Origin: Macrostomum hystrix
Lineage: Eukaryota; Platyhelminthes; Macrostomidae
Assembly (NCBI GenBank): GCA_950097015.1
Contig: CATNEN010000033.1
Span: 3,456,001-3,520,000, forward strand
Direction: 5' to 3'
Length of the DNA: 64,000 nucleotides
Part shown: positions 24,366-36,789 of the stretch, one piece after another
Layout: every line of letters starts with the position of its first letter
Position numbering within the stretch: the first letter of the stretch is position 1
Position numbers and translations under genes: made by a program
Notes under the pieces: generated by a model
Told to the model about the DNA's origin: nothing
Database searches by the model: none
Seen by the model: only the letters and a program-made list of their open reading frames with translations

Positions 24366-24703
24366 GGCTACCCACCTCACTCCGCCCCGCCACCCCAAAA
24401 TCACTTTGCAGCTAGCTTAAAACCACCTCACTCTGCCCCGGCACCCCAAACCATATGGCAGCAAGCTACCCGCCTCACTCCACCCCACCACACCAACTCA
24501 CAGGGCAGCTTGCTAAACCCACCTCTTGCTAAACCCACCTCACTCCACCCCACCACCAAAACCATAAGGCAGCTTGCTAAACCCATCTCACTCCGCCTCG
24601 CCACCCCAAATCACAAGGCAGCTAAACCCACCTCACTCCGCTCCGCCATCAAAACCATAAGGCAGCTTGCTAAACCCACCTCACTCCGCCCCACCACCCC
24701 AAA
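24366..24703. repeat. Irregular tandem repeat, about 50-bp units
   Basis: Degenerate copies of CCCACCTCACTCCGCCCC then CACCCCAAA, with AAGGCAGCTTGCTAAA linkers. It abuts the stop codon of the 195-residue gene on its 3' side. Confidence 0.85.
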
Positions 24704-27444
24704 TCATAGGGCAGCCAGCAGCCGCGCCAGTCCCTCGCTGATGCGCAAGTCGCGCAGCTTGAACTGCAGTCCGGCGAAGTCTGCGGACTCCAGAGACTGC
24801 CGCCGGCACTCTTCCAAGTCGCCCAGCCGTTTCTGTGTACACTGACCGGCGCCGCAGCCACCGCCAGTGGACTTGCCCGCCACCAGCCTCTCAATGACGG
24901 CGCAGAAGGCAAAAAACAGCTGCGGCTCCAGCTGCTCAAGCTCGGCGGTGCCAGTCAGCTCGCGTAGTTGAGCCAGTCGGTCACGCGGCACATTGCCCTC
25001 CACCAGCAAATCCGCGATGCACTTATCCAGCTCTCTGGACTCCACCAGGTTGCTGATTGGATTGCGGAACTTCTGGAACAGGCGCTGGTAGAGGAAGATG
25101 CGCTTGGCTGACACCACGGCGTACTGCCGCAGGTAGTCCTTTGCCTCCAGGCCTGCCAACAGAACGATTGGGGACACTCTCAGCTCTTGATTCTTTGGGA
25201 TATTTAAGTCAGAGTTTTTGGGAAAATTACTACCCTTCCGTCTACCTTCCTGTCTACCCTACTGCCTACCGTAGTTTCTATCCTAATGCCTAACCAACTG
25301 TCTATCCCAATGTCTATCCTACTGTCTATCCCAATGTCTATCCTACTGTCTACCCCAATGTCTATCCTACTGTCTATCCCAATGTCTATCCTACTGTCTA
25401 TCCCAATGTCTATCCTACTGTCTACCTCAATGTCTATCCTACTGTCTACCCAAATGTCTATCCTACTGTTTACCCCAATGTCTATCCTACTGTCTACCCT
25501 ACTGTCTACCCCCAATGTCTATCCTACTGTCTACCCCAATGTCTATCCTACTGTTTACCCCAATGTCTATCCTACTGTCTACCCCAATGTCTATCCTACT
25601 GTCTACCCTACTGTCTACCCCCAATGTCTATCCTACTGTCTACCCCAATGTCTATCCTACTGTCTACCCTACTGTCTACCCCCAATGTCTATCCTACTGT
25701 CTACCCCAATGTCTATCCTACTGTTTACCCCAATGTCTATCCTACTGTCTACCCCAATGTCTATCTACTGTCTACCCCAATGTCTATCCTACTGTCTATC
25801 CCCATGTCTATCCTACTGTCTATCCCAATGTCTATCCTACTGTCTATCCCAATGTCTATCCTACTGTCTACCCCAATGTCTATCTAATTCTACCCAAATG
25901 TCTATCCTTCTGTTTACCCCAATGTCTATCCTACTGTCTACCCCAATGTCTATCCTACTGTCTACCCAAATGTCTATCCTACTGTTTACCCCAATGTCTA
26001 TCCTACTGTCTACCCCAATGTCTATCCTACTGCCTACCCTATGTCTATCCTACTGCCTACCCCAATGTCTATCCTACTGCCTACCCAAATGTCTATCCTA
26101 CTGTCTATTCTACAGTCTACCAAAATTCCTAACCACGCAGATCTAAAGTGACTGCAACATTGTAAAAATGGCTTTATAAATATCTACTTTGTATTTTGAC
26201 CTAGCGATGCAAGAAAAGTTTCGCAGCAATTTTAGTCTAATTATTTTAATTCGCTGAAAAGCCTAAAAATAACTGGCGAATGAAGCGAAATGAAATTAAA
26301 ACGGAATTACGCGCTACTAGCTGCGTGTATTCGACTGACATCAGACCAAGATTTTCTAACCCTGATAGTCCCTGACATCCAGTCCAAACCATCTGAATCT
26401 CTAGGAAGCCATTTGGCCTTTTTTCCAAGAAGCGATCGAATTTCTATGAAACAGTTTCTTGTCGGGGGCACGAACAAAATCTGGTTTTAGATTTTCCTGA
26501 TGACAAGGGACTGAAAGTTCTGAGTAGACGCTTTAGCGATGTCTGAGTAGACGCTCGTAATTCAAATAATCTTGAGTTTTGCTCACCTTCTAATTGCTTC
26601 AGATCAATGGGCAGCTCAAAGCGGGTGGTCTGCGCTGTGCAGTTGTGCAGCTTCCCTCCGTGTTTCATGCGCTTATCGATTTGAAAGTAAAAAAACTGAG
26701 CATTTTTAGTCTAGGGTAGGGAATGGTAGACTAGGGAATGGATTGGCAGTCTAGGGAAGGGAATGACAGTCTTGGCAAGGGAATGACAGTCTAGACTCTA
26801 GGGAATGGAATGGCAGTCTAGGGAAGGGAATGGCAGTCTAGGGAAGGGAATGACAGCCTAGGGAAGGAAATGATAGTCTAGGGAAGGGAATGACAGTCTA
26901 GGCAAGGGAATGACAGTCTAGGGAAGGGAATGGCAGTCTAGGGAAGGGAATGGCAGTCTAGGGAAGGGAATGGCAGTCTAAGGAAGGGAATGACAGTCTA
27001 GGGAATGGAATGGCAGTCTAAGGAAGGGAATGACAGTCTAGGGAAGGGAATGGCAGTCTAGGGAAGGGAATGGCAGTCTAGGGAAGGGAATGGCAGTCTA
27101 AGGAAGGGAATGGCAGTCTAGGGAAGGGAATGGCAGTCTAGGGAAGGGAATGGCAGTCTAGGGAAGGGAATGGCAGTCTAGGGAAGGGAATGGCAGTCTA
27201 GGGAAGGGAATGGCAGTCTAGGGAAGGGAATGGCAGTCTAGGGAAGGGAATGACAGTCTAGGGAAGGGAATGACAGTATTAGGGAATGGAATGACAGTCT
27301 AGGGAAGACAGTGTATTCACAATGTCTCGGATGTCGAGGCTGTCGAGGCGAGTAGTTACAACTAGATAAAGTGATTTTTAACAAGTCTGGCTTGAGATCA
27401 CAGATTCCCCTCACCTTTAAAACGTCCTTCTCGGTAACGGGCAT
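24704..27444 (-). CDS. Unrecognised 195-residue protein, three exons
   Basis: Exons 27415-27444 (MPVTEKDVLK), 26587-26695 and 24704-25152 fit in phase: exon 1 ends phase 0, and exon 2 ends with one base of a Gly codon that exon 3 completes. Donors are gtgagg and gtgagc; acceptors are ctcag and ggcag. The predicted chain continues FFYFQIDKRMKHGGKLHN, then LEAKDYLRQYAVVSAKRIFL and FQKFRNPISNLVESRELDKC. It reads as a compact, mostly helical protein whose middle loosely resembles a degenerate EF-hand pair (LFQKFRNP...LVESREL), but no canonical calcium loop is present. I do not recognise the family. Both introns are mostly tandem array (24-bp and 20-bp units). The stop TGA lies at 24704-24706. Coding status rests on phase agreement and protein-like composition. 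Confidence 0.7.
25262..26130. repeat. 24-bp minisatellite in intron 2 of the 195-residue gene
   Basis: Unit is AATGTCTATCCTACTGTCTA plus CCCC, about 35 copies with occasional 12-bp partial units. The plus-strand frames are open but are composed only of the repeat. Confidence 0.95.
26712..27308. repeat. 20-bp minisatellite in intron 1 of the 195-residue gene
   Basis: Unit is AGGGAAGGGAATGGCAGTCT, about 30 copies, with GACAGTCT variants at the edges. Confidence 0.96.
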
Positions 27445-27889
27445 GCTAGCTAACGCGCTATTTACCGCCTGTTGTCCAAACTGTGGGATGTGTTTCGTGT
27501 GTTCTTGAGTTGCCGCAAGTCACCGTACGAGCAGTATTTTTTTAGTTTTTTTAATGCTTGCGGCGAGCACCGCGAGCAGTTATTTGCGAGATGAAAATTC
27601 AGCTATGAAAGACGAAGAAAAATGGAATGAAAAAAATGTTTTTTTTCGCCGCTTCGTTAGAATCCGATTGGCTGTAAATAAATTGTTTTTTTCAAGTACT
27701 GCACCATTTAATGCTTAACTACCTTTACTTGAGCCATGAATAAGTAAGTTTGAAAACAATTATGACCATTTCATTGTTCGAAAAGAGCCAAGAAAGATGT
27801 CTGATGGCAATTCAAGCCTTTTGTCATATGCGCTAAAATCATTCATTGGGATGAAAAGTTTCTTGGTAGATGCTCTCAGAACACCCAAA

Positions 27890-28430
27890 ACCCCACATCC
27901 AAATCCCACACACCGCAACCCTTATTCCACATCCAAATCCCACACACCACAACCCTTATTCCATATCCAAATCCCACACACCACAACCCTTATTCCACAT
28001 CCAAATCCCACACACCACAACCCTTATTACACATCTAAATCCCACACACCACAACCCTTATTCCACATCTAAATCCCACACACCACAACCCTTATTCCAC
28101 ATCCAAATCCCACACACCACAACCCTTATTCCACATCCAAATCCCACACACCACAACCCTTATTCCACATCTAAATCCCACACACCACAACCCTTATTCC
28201 ATATCCAAATCCCACACACCACAACCCTTATTCCACATCTAAATCCCACACACCACAACCCTTATTACACATCCAAATCCCACACACCACAACCCTTATT
28301 CCACATCCAAATCCCACACACTACAACCCTTATTCCACATTCGAATCCCACATACTACCAGCCCCAAATCCCACATACCACGAGCCCCAAATCCCACATA
28401 CCACGAGCCCCAAATCCCACATATCAGAAC
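27890..28430. repeat. 34-bp minisatellite
   Basis: Unit includes CACATCCAAATCCCACACAC then CACAACCCTTATTC, about 14 copies, followed by a degenerate tail of CCCCAAATCCCACATACCA units. Intergenic, just upstream of the 195-residue gene. Confidence 0.94.
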
Positions 28431-29542
28431 CCATGTCTCACTCTACATCCAAGACTTAAGAACACCTAAACCTCACAACCCATATCGCTATACCCCAATC
28501 CCGCACAGGCACACCAAAAAATATGACTTAGTCTAAGGCACGCCTTCTGTCCAATCAAATTCAATGCGGAGAGAAAATTGAAGCGAATAAAACTGGAACA
28601 GACGCAGTTCCATGAATGCTAAAAAACATGACATGCTTTATTTACACCCAAACTCGACCAGAATGGCATTAATAAGGCATTTAGCAAACAATAAACACCA
28701 TTAGTAGCAAAGAAAGTTGCACAGCAGGCGGGTTGGTTTTTGTCTGTGAAAAAAAAACTGACAGAAACTGGACAATGGCCTGCTTTTTCCATATGTTTCT
28801 CTGCTTTAGACTCAAAAACTCTGGACACAGAAAATGATAGACCAGTCGAGGCAGGGTGAAGCATAGAATTAAATATGCAGGCTTCGGGTTCCAGGTCTCA
28901 CAGTGCGGGCACCTCTTGTTAGCGACAGCGGCAAATCAAGTGCTAATGCTACAGGACCCCAAGCTGCGAGCCAACCGCCCCCTCCCCCCAGTTTCCTGCA
29001 GTCCCTCAATATTCATCAACTCATAAGAGCTAGTGTCCAAGCTTTTCAAAGCCTTTCAAAGCGCTTTGGTCACGAACCGGGGGTTTGGTGAGTTGCGCGG
29101 GTCAAGCCGCGAGATTAGGAGCCAGGCAGACATTGACACTTCTGCTGCACTCTCTGCTCTGAAGTGAATGCAGTCACGGATTTGAGCACAGTTGGATCTG
29201 TAATCTTATGCATGAAACTCCTAAGCTCATAGTCGTGACGTCTGCGTATCATTTGCTGCAGCAGCAGGACGAGGCAAATAAGAATCACAGTTTGACACTC
29301 ACTGTTGACTTACTTACTAATCAAAATTCAGTATCGTGAAATGAATTTGTTGATGATTTACAATTTCAGGTAATGACAGGGCAGCCAGCAAAGGGCAGGT
29401 TATAATTCACCTCAGGACTGTGCGCTATTGTTTGACCCTCTCGACTCCTGCTTAATTAACAGGTTGCCGGGTGGGAATTATGACATTTCATCTCACCTTC
29501 CCTGAGACGGTTGGAATGGAAATGGCTCAGTAACTGAGTTTG
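28431..29542. other. Intergenic, weak exon candidate only
   Basis: A proline run (QPPPPPSF) is encoded on the plus strand near 28970-29000, between an AG at about 28894 and a gtgagt near 29089. It lacks partner exons, so I do not call it a gene. The rest is unique sequence. Confidence 0.35.
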
Positions 29543-29792
29543 TTGGCGAATGGATGAATGGATGGATTGATTGGTTGATGGTGGATGGATGGTGGATTGG
29601 TGGATTGTTGGATGGATGGATTGGTGGATCGGTGGATGGATGGACGGATGGGTGGATGGGTGGATGGGTGGATGGATTTGTGGATGGATGGATTAGTGGG
29701 TGGATGGATTTGTGGATGGATGGATTAGTGGGTGGATGGATTTGTGGATGGATGGATTAGTGGGTGGATGGATGGATGGGTGGATGGATGGC
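29543..29792. repeat. GGAT-rich degenerate microsatellite
   Basis: Mixed GGATGGAT, GGTGGAT and GGATTAGT words; the later part has a unit of about 32 bp (GGATGGATTTGTGGATGGAT plus GATTAGTGGGT). Confidence 0.9.
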
Positions 29793-31067
29793 TAGTTTGC
29801 TTCTAATATATGACTAGGCCTATAAAGGTTAGTAGAATGTTGTTAAAAGGATGTTCGTACTGGGATAAACAAAATACAATCTTTGCACACACACACGATG
29901 TAACATAACACAATAATACACAATTGATAAAACCCGAAATACAGCAAGGGAGATTCGCGATTTACTTATCGCGGAAAAGTGGCCTTCAGATATTTTCCCC
30001 AACAAGCACGAGTTTTGCGTCCTGTCTAAGCACATTAGTCATCCTTGTGGGTAGGTTTGGTGGGTAGGTTTGGTGGGTAGATGAAATGGTATGATTGTAT
30101 TCTAGGAAAATTGTTAAGATACGTGTAAACACTCGATTGATTGGATAAAAGTGAGTCGATGTAAAGTATTCTTGGCCAAGCCACAGTGGGGTGGGATTCA
30201 AATCAAAGGGAAAAGGGAATCTGACTGAGCGACGTGACAGCTGAGGGACCTGAGAAAATTGTGTTTTATTTCAGAAATGCCTCGGCGCGGAGTCGTGCTG
30301 TCACAGCCCGTCCCTCGGGCTCTGTTCTGCATTAAACAAATTGCAGGAAGGACACGCCAGACAAATCCCAATTCACATTGTGAGAACCTTGTGAGCACAG
30401 ATTGTCGGACCTTGTCTCTCTTAGTCTATATGAAAACATCTGTGTGAGCAAGATGTAGTAGTGAGTAGAAAATGCAGATGAAAACATGCTAGGAATTAAG
30501 ACCGTACTACACCGATCTATATTAGTGACCGAACAACATCTACGAGGTGATTTCAGTCTCAACCAGCTGCTCTAACCCTGCAGCTGCATCTGATGTGCTC
30601 ATCAGAAAACAGAAAACAAAAATGATCACATTTTCCCAGCTCTAAATTTTCCGTTTTTTATTGTGTCACTAAGCGACGCGTTTGCAGGCAGATACTCACA
30701 AATATGAAAATCGAAGCAACAGAAGACGCTCACTTTGCGTGCTATTTGGATTGCTACTAAATTATTTGCTACCATGCACTGAGAAGATTTCAAACACAGA
30801 GTGGGAACACAGCTTTTAGATTAAAATCTCTGTGAGTTTCGGAACAGATTTGAATACGCTCGTAGTGGGAGTTGTGAGAATACGATAAAATAAACATTTT
30901 TTTGAGAGTGAAAACTCATGTTTACGAGATACAACAGACATATGAGAACTCGAGAATCGGATTTAGAGAAAAATACCTCTCTGCCGCACATCCAACAAAA
31001 TAGAAGCAGAAAATAGTAAACTAAATTTGCAGGCCTGTGGGTATTGACTCAAGATGTGTCGACAGTC
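29793..31067. other. Intergenic unique sequence
   Basis: No array, transposon or credible ORF. Two copies of GTGGGTAGGTTTG near 30049-30078 are the only local duplication noticed. Confidence 0.5.
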
Positions 31068-31336
31068 GACCCGCAGCCAAGGGACTTCGATCGAAACGGT
31101 GAGGGAGAATGAATGTACATTGAGGGTTACAGAAGCCCGCAGCCAAAGGACTTCGATCGAAACGGTGAGGGAGAATGAATGTACATTGAGGGTTACAGAA
31201 GCCCGCAGCCAAAGGACTTCGATCGAAACGGTGAGGGAGAATGAATGTACATTGAGGGTTACAGAAGCCCGCAGCCAAAGGACTTCGATCGAAACGGTGA
31301 GGGAGAATGAATGTACATTGAGGGTTACAGAAGCCT
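31068..31336. repeat. 66-bp tandem repeat, four copies
   Basis: Nearly identical units beginning CCCGCAGCCAAAGGACTTCG and including GAATGTACATTGAGGGTTAC. In-frame on both strands since 66 is a multiple of 3. The very high identity suggests recent duplication. Confidence 0.95.
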
Positions 31337-31500
31337 TAAGATTTACATGGGACAGACATGGAAAGTGTGCAGTCAAGGCTAGAGTTTTTTTTCTAGAATG
31401 TACATTATGGGCACGGTAGAAGAGATGACAAAGAAGGGAGGTTTGGAAAAACATAATGTACGTTACTAGGTTAGAGAGACATTTTTCGATGTGCATCCTG

Positions 31501-31590
31501 GCTAACAGAAGAAAGACTACGCTAATTCCCCGCTGGGTGAAGACCACGGGGATATTTTAAATAGCCTCTGCCTACTTCACAATAGCTCCC
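31501..31590 (-). repeat. Dispersed 90-bp repeat, copy 2
   Basis: On the minus strand it reads GGGAGCTATTGTGAAGTAGG and later CCGTGGTCTTC, GTAGTCTTTCTTCTGTTA. It aligns over its whole length with 63104-63190. Confidence 0.65.
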
Positions 31591-31733
31591 AAACCGAATG
31601 ACCGACTTTTAAGGAAAGAAAAACATATGGATTTAAATTTTAAATTTAAATTAAAATCGGCAGAACAAGGAGCGTAAAATAGAGAGAACGAAGTCCATTT
31701 GTACTTTAACTTGTCGTCCATTAAAAATTATTT

Positions 31734-34733
31734 TTATCCTCGCAACGATTCGTGCGACTTCTGCGACGGTGACGGAGATGGAGTCCGCGTCCTTGACGGG
31801 CCGAAGGCGGCCGCTGGTGGCGGCAGCAGACAGAGCTCGTTCAGCTGACGGTTGTCCGTGTTCTTAGCGCCTCCGACACCGCCCCGGCCGCAGCAGCAGC
31901 AGCAGCAGCGCCACCACCACTGCGAGGCGAGGTCGGCCCGAAATCTGGCCGACGAAGCCGCGTACACAAAGAAGTTGAGCACGGAGTCCACCACCAGCAG
32001 GGTGTTGGTGAGGCTGTCCGGGTGGAACGGCAGCTGCTCGGGCAGGTCAGGATGGTACTGCAGCACCGTGGTGGATACGAAGGTGGGGATTTCGAAGATG
32101 CAGAACAGGATAGCCAGTCCGAGCACCATCTCGCTGGCCCTCTGCGAGCTCAGGATCTGGCGGTGCTCCCCGTCGGCCGCCTTGCAGCTGACGCTGGCTG
32201 CCGGAGCTGCGGCGTGCAGCGGCCGGCGGCAGCGGATGCGGACCCACATGATCACGGTGGGGAACGGGATAAGGACGGTGGGGATCAGCGACTGGAACAC
32301 GTAGATAGCCAGGGGAACTAGGCCGGTGACCAGCAGAGGACGCATGACAACGACTGTGTCTCCGGGGACCTGGAAGGTTGTCGGCGACTGTGCGTAACTA
32401 ACTAGTCTTCTGGCGTGTCACATCTGTCTACCTGTTCCTGGCTCCAGCTGCGAGTTTTCCTACCTTGAGCGGGCGCCCGGGCCCGCCAGCCATCAGGGCG
32501 TTCTGGATGTCCAGCAGCTCCTCCGAGTTGCTGCAGAGCACACCCTGATCGGCCAGGGCGGCGACTGCGGCGAGGGCGAAGGCGACGCCGATGATAATAC
32601 CGAATGCGATGGCGAGACGGCGACGATTGAAGATCAGGCAGCGGCGAGACGCGAGCGGCCGGGCCACGACCTGGGATTTTCGTTGATGAGGAAGTGGGAT
32701 TCCTACGTCAGAAAATTCACAAAATTCTTCAGAATTTACCTGTTGAAACTTCCACATGGTACCCATTACTTAAGCTTCCCATTCCCAAATTTTCCCATTC
32801 CTAAAGTTTCCCATTCCTAAAGTTTCCCATTCCCAAATTTTCCCATTCCTAAAGTTTCCCATTCCTAAAGTTTCCCATTCCTAAAGTTTCCCATTCCTAA
32901 CGTTTCCCATTGCTAAAGTTTTCCATTCCTAAAGTTTCCCATTCCTAAAGTTTCCCATTCCTAAAGTTTCCCATTCCAAAAGTTTCCCATTCCTAAAGTT
33001 TCCCATTCCTAAAGTTTCCCATTCCTAAAGTTTCCCATAGCTAACTGAGAATCCTCTCGCTATGGCTTGGGAAAACCAATCGATTTCTAGACTTGAATTC
33101 CTAAATTTTCATGCAACAGGCATGAGTTCCGTTTTCGAGAAAAAATAATCTAAGCCAAAAACCTGGTAATTAACCTCCGGTTCAGTCGAAAGTCTTTAGT
33201 CAAAATGAATCATTTTCTATCTCACGAAGGCCCCGCATCAATTGAAATTAGTCCCAGATTAATGTCGCATTTTCCATTTCCTGTTTCAAGCGCCATCGGT
33301 TTGTGTCAGCCGTGAATTTTTCTGGCCTCGCCCTGCCTGATAGCTCGCTGCTCAGTCGGTCATTTTTTTTAATCAGAGAGCAGGAACTGATTTTGGCTAG
33401 GCCACTGCGCGCCAGGGTTCCTAATCAACATGTGTTTCAGCAAACACAGGTATAGTAGCTGGGATGGTTTAACAATGTCAAGTGTGAGTTTTCGCTGTTC
33501 TGCTTCTCGTTTTTTGCTTGTCACGCTCCTAAAAGTGCAAATGGGAGCAAGTAAAAACAAAAATACGTCACAAGAAACGAAATTTGGAGCACCAGTCGCC
33601 AAATAAGACACCTGACAGATAAGGCCAGCTGTGAGTACTGAGACACCTGACAGATAAGGCCAGCTGTGAGCACTGAGACACCTGACAGATAAGGCCAGCT
33701 GTGAGTACTGAGACACCTGACAGATAAGGCCAGCTGTGAGCACTGAGACACCTGACAGATAAGGCCAGCTGTGAGCACTGAGACACCTGACAGATAAGGC
33801 CAGCTGTGAGCACTGAGACACCTGACAGATAAGGCCAGCTGTGAGCACTGAGACACCTGACAGATAAGGCCAGCTGTGAGCACTGAGACACCTGACAGAT
33901 AAGGCCAGCTGTGAGCACTGAGACACCTGACAGATAAGGCCAGCTGTGAGCACTGAGACACCTGACAGATAAGGCCAGCTGTGAGTACTGAGACACCTGA
34001 CAGATAAGGCCAGCTGTGAGCACTGAGACACCTGACAGATAAGGCCAGCTGTGAGCACTGAGACACCTGACAGATAAGGCCAGCTGTGAGCACTGAGACA
34101 CCTGACAGATAAGGCCAGCTGTGAGCACTGAGACACCTGCTCAGCTGTGAGCACTGAGACACCAGTTCAGCTGTGAGCACTGAGACACCTGCTCAGCTGT
34201 GAGCACTGAGACACCTGACAGATAAGGCCAGCTGTGAGCACTGAGACACCAGTTCAACTCAGGAAGGAAGGTACGTCTCAACTCACCTCGCACCTTGCCG
34301 CACTAATGAGCAGGAGGTTCCAGTTTCGAATGGACACCAGCGCATTGATGGCAACATGAATGCAGCTGGTGACAGCGAAGGCTGTCGGAGTGTGCCGGTG
34401 CTCAAAGTAGCTCCTGACAATGGCCGTCTCAGAGATCAGCGCCAGCTGCAGGCAGACTTCAGTGATGGAAATTGACAGCAGGGAGAAGCGCACCGCCATG
34501 TTGTCGAAGCGCTGCCTCACGAAGATGTACAGGGACAAGGAGTTGACTAGAAGGGCCACCAGCGAGATGGGCAAAATCACGAAGCTGTTGAACTGCTCGA
34601 CTCTGACGTAGCTGTGATCGTGCTGAGCCATGGTCTCATTCACTTCCGACTCTGTGCAGACGTCTCTGGTATAGAAGAGCATTGCCGAGAGCTGCTGCTG
34701 CTGCTGCTGCTGTGAATCAATGAGTTGGGTCAT
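31734..34733 (-). CDS. Rhodopsin-like seven-helix G-protein-coupled receptor
   Basis: Three phase-0 exons: 34287-34733, 32464-32670 and 31734-32369, giving 429 residues from the longest start. Exon 1 encodes TM1 (VILPISLVALLVNSLSLYIF), TM2 and TM3; exon 2 TM4; exon 3 TM5 to TM7 and the tail. TM3 ends ISAARCE|VV where most family members have D/E-R-Y, so the Arg is kept but the neighbours differ. A TM3 Cys (TSCIHV) and an ECL2 Cys (VLCSNSEE) can form the usual disulphide. TM7 has NFFVYA instead of NPxxY. The tail has WWWR followed by six Cys, a likely palmitoylation site. N-glycosylation sequon NET lies in the N-terminus. The start is unsure: the first Met is in a 17-bp array, and a cag acceptor precedes the polyglutamine, so an upstream exon is possible. 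Ligand unknown; divergent orphan receptors of this type are common in spiralians. Confidence 0.85.
32764..33040. repeat. 16-bp minisatellite in GPCR intron 1
   Basis: Unit ATTCCTAAAGTTTCCC, about 17 copies, with a few CCCAAATTTTCCC variants. It begins about 95 bases upstream of exon 2 in gene orientation. Confidence 0.95.
33041..33605. other. GPCR intron 1 unique part
   Basis: Unique sequence between two arrays of the same intron. No nested gene was recognised. Confidence 0.5.
33606..34258. repeat. 35-bp minisatellite in GPCR intron 1
   Basis: Unit includes ACCTGACAGATAAGGCCAGC then TGTGAGCACTGAGAC, about 18 copies, with shortened units near 34135-34200. It ends about 30 bases from the exon 1 donor. 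All three minus-strand frames are open because 35 leaves remainder 2 when divided by 3. Confidence 0.96.
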
Positions 34734-34806
34734 TGGTTAAATTGGGTCATTGGTTGAGTTAGGTCATTGGTTGAGTTAGGTCATTGGTTGAGTTGGGTCA
34801 TTGGTT
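34733..34806. repeat. 17-bp minisatellite overlapping the GPCR start
   Basis: About four units of ATTGGTTGAGTTAGGTC. On the minus strand each unit supplies an ATG; see findings. Confidence 0.85.
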
Positions 34807-34814
34807 TAGCTATC

Positions 34815-36127
34815 TGGGATCAGAAGGTTAATCTAATATATTTGGGATCAGAATGTGATTCTAATCTATTTGGGATCAGAATGTGATTCCAATCTATTTC
34901 GGATTAGAAGTTGAATATAATCCATCTGGGATCAGAAGTTGAATATAATCCATCTGGGATCAGAAGGTGAATATAATCCATCTGGGATCAGAAGGTGAAT
35001 ATAATCCATCTGGGATCAGAAGGTGCATCTAGTCTATTTGGGATCAGAAGGTGATTCTAATCTATTTGGGATCAGAAGGTGATTCTAATCTATTTGGGAT
35101 CAGAAGGTGATTCTAATCTATTTGGGATCAGAATGTGATTCTAATCAATCTATATGGGATCAGAAGGTGAATCTAATCTATTTGGGATCAGAATGTGAAT
35201 CTAATCTGTTTGGGATCAGAATGTGAATCTAATCTGTTTGGGATCAGAATGTGAATCTAATCTGTTTGGGATCAGAAGTTCAATCTAATCTATTTGGTAT
35301 CAGAAGGTGAATATAATCCATCTGGGATCAGAATGTGAATCTAATCTATTTGGGATCAGAATGTGAATCTAATCTGTCTGGGATCAGAATGTGAATCTAA
35401 TCTGTTTGGGATCAGAAGTTGAATCTAATCTATTTGGTATCAGAAGTTGAATCTAATCTATTTGGGATCAGAATGTGAATCTAATCTGTTTGGGATCAGA
35501 AGTTGAATATAATCTATTTGGTATCAGAAGGTGAATATAATCCATCTGGGATCAGAATGTGAATCTAATCTGTTTGGGATCAGAAGTTGAATATAATCTA
35601 TTTGGTATCAGAAGGTGAATATAATCCATCTGGGATCAGAATGTGAATATAATCTGTTTGGGATCAGAAGGTGAATCTAATCTGTTTGGGATCAGAAGGT
35701 GAATCTAATCTGTCTGGGATCAAAATGTGAATCTAATCTGTTTGGGATCAGAATGTGAATCTAATCTGTTTGGGATCAGAAGTTGAATATAATCTATTTG
35801 GTATCAGAAGGTGAATATAATCCATCCGGGATCAGAATGTGAATCTAATCTATTTGGGATCAGAATGTGAATCTAATCTGTTTGGGATCAGAAGGTGAAT
35901 CTAATCTGTTTGGGATCAGAAGGTGAATCTAATCTATTTGGTATCAGAAGGTGAATATAATCCATCTGGGATCAGAATGTGAATCTAATCTGTTTGGGAT
36001 CAGAAGTTGAATCTAATCTATTTGGTATCAGAAGGTGAATATAATCCATCTGGGATCAGAATGTGAATCTAATCTGTTTGGGATCAGAATGTGAATCTAA
36101 TCTGTCTGGGATCAGAAGGTGAATCTA
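34815..36127. repeat. 28-bp minisatellite, about 47 copies
   Basis: Unit TTTGGGATCAGAATGTGAAT plus CTAATCTG, with TATTTGGTATCAG and CCATCTGGGATCAG variants that recur in short ordered blocks. Upstream of the GPCR exon 1. Confidence 0.95.
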
Positions 36128-36789
36128 TGTAGCATGAGGATCCAAGGAGTTGTCAGGATTCAGGCACAGAATTAGTTGGGGTTGTGACGTCAGAAAGTTC
36201 TAATGCTGTCTTGTAGTGTTTTGCATTGCAAATTTTACCCACACCGAACCTTTCATTAGCGGAAGGATGTTCCTATGAGATAGAACTGAATCAAACATGA
36301 ATTGACTCCAAGGTTCAGTTTTTGGCTATAAAATATGTGCAGCATAGTGCCCTTCGTGCATAATTTTTCATTAATTGGATCGCTAAAAGATCCTAGCGAT
36401 TTCACCAACCAGCCATGCAGCGAGAGAGTTCTGTCAGGCCGCCCTTCCGCGTCACTGATGACTGACTGATTCCATCAGAGCCTTCAGCTCTGCTCAAATT
36501 CAGCCTCATCTCCGATGCCTTCTCCGCCCCTCATTAGAAACCTGGGGCAGAGGCCCCCCGCCCACTGCTGCTGCCGGTCCTCTTAGGACACTGAGAACTA
36601 TTTCCACTTATGATGGAAATTAAGTCACGGAGAGTTAAGAGGACTTTGAGAGGCCAAACTATTTACTCGGAGTCAGAAGCGACTCAAGCTTCTATTGGCA
36701 GTTATAATCATTTTCCATCGAATTTTATTTGCCACCTGCTTTGATCAAGAAGAAAGGGCAGTTTTTGGTCTGCAATCTCACTGACAACA
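36128..36789. other. Intergenic unique sequence
   Basis: No repeat, RNA gene or credible coding exon seen. Confidence 0.5.

Noticed and set aside
28903-29091. Plus-strand exon with a proline run
   Set aside because: Begins at a GTG, has no partner exon and no recognised domain. Splice sites alone are not enough.
33369-34180. Three long minus-strand ORFs of 186-261 codons
   Set aside because: A 35-bp unit rotates through all frames, giving the same 35-residue period in each. It lies in a GPCR intron.
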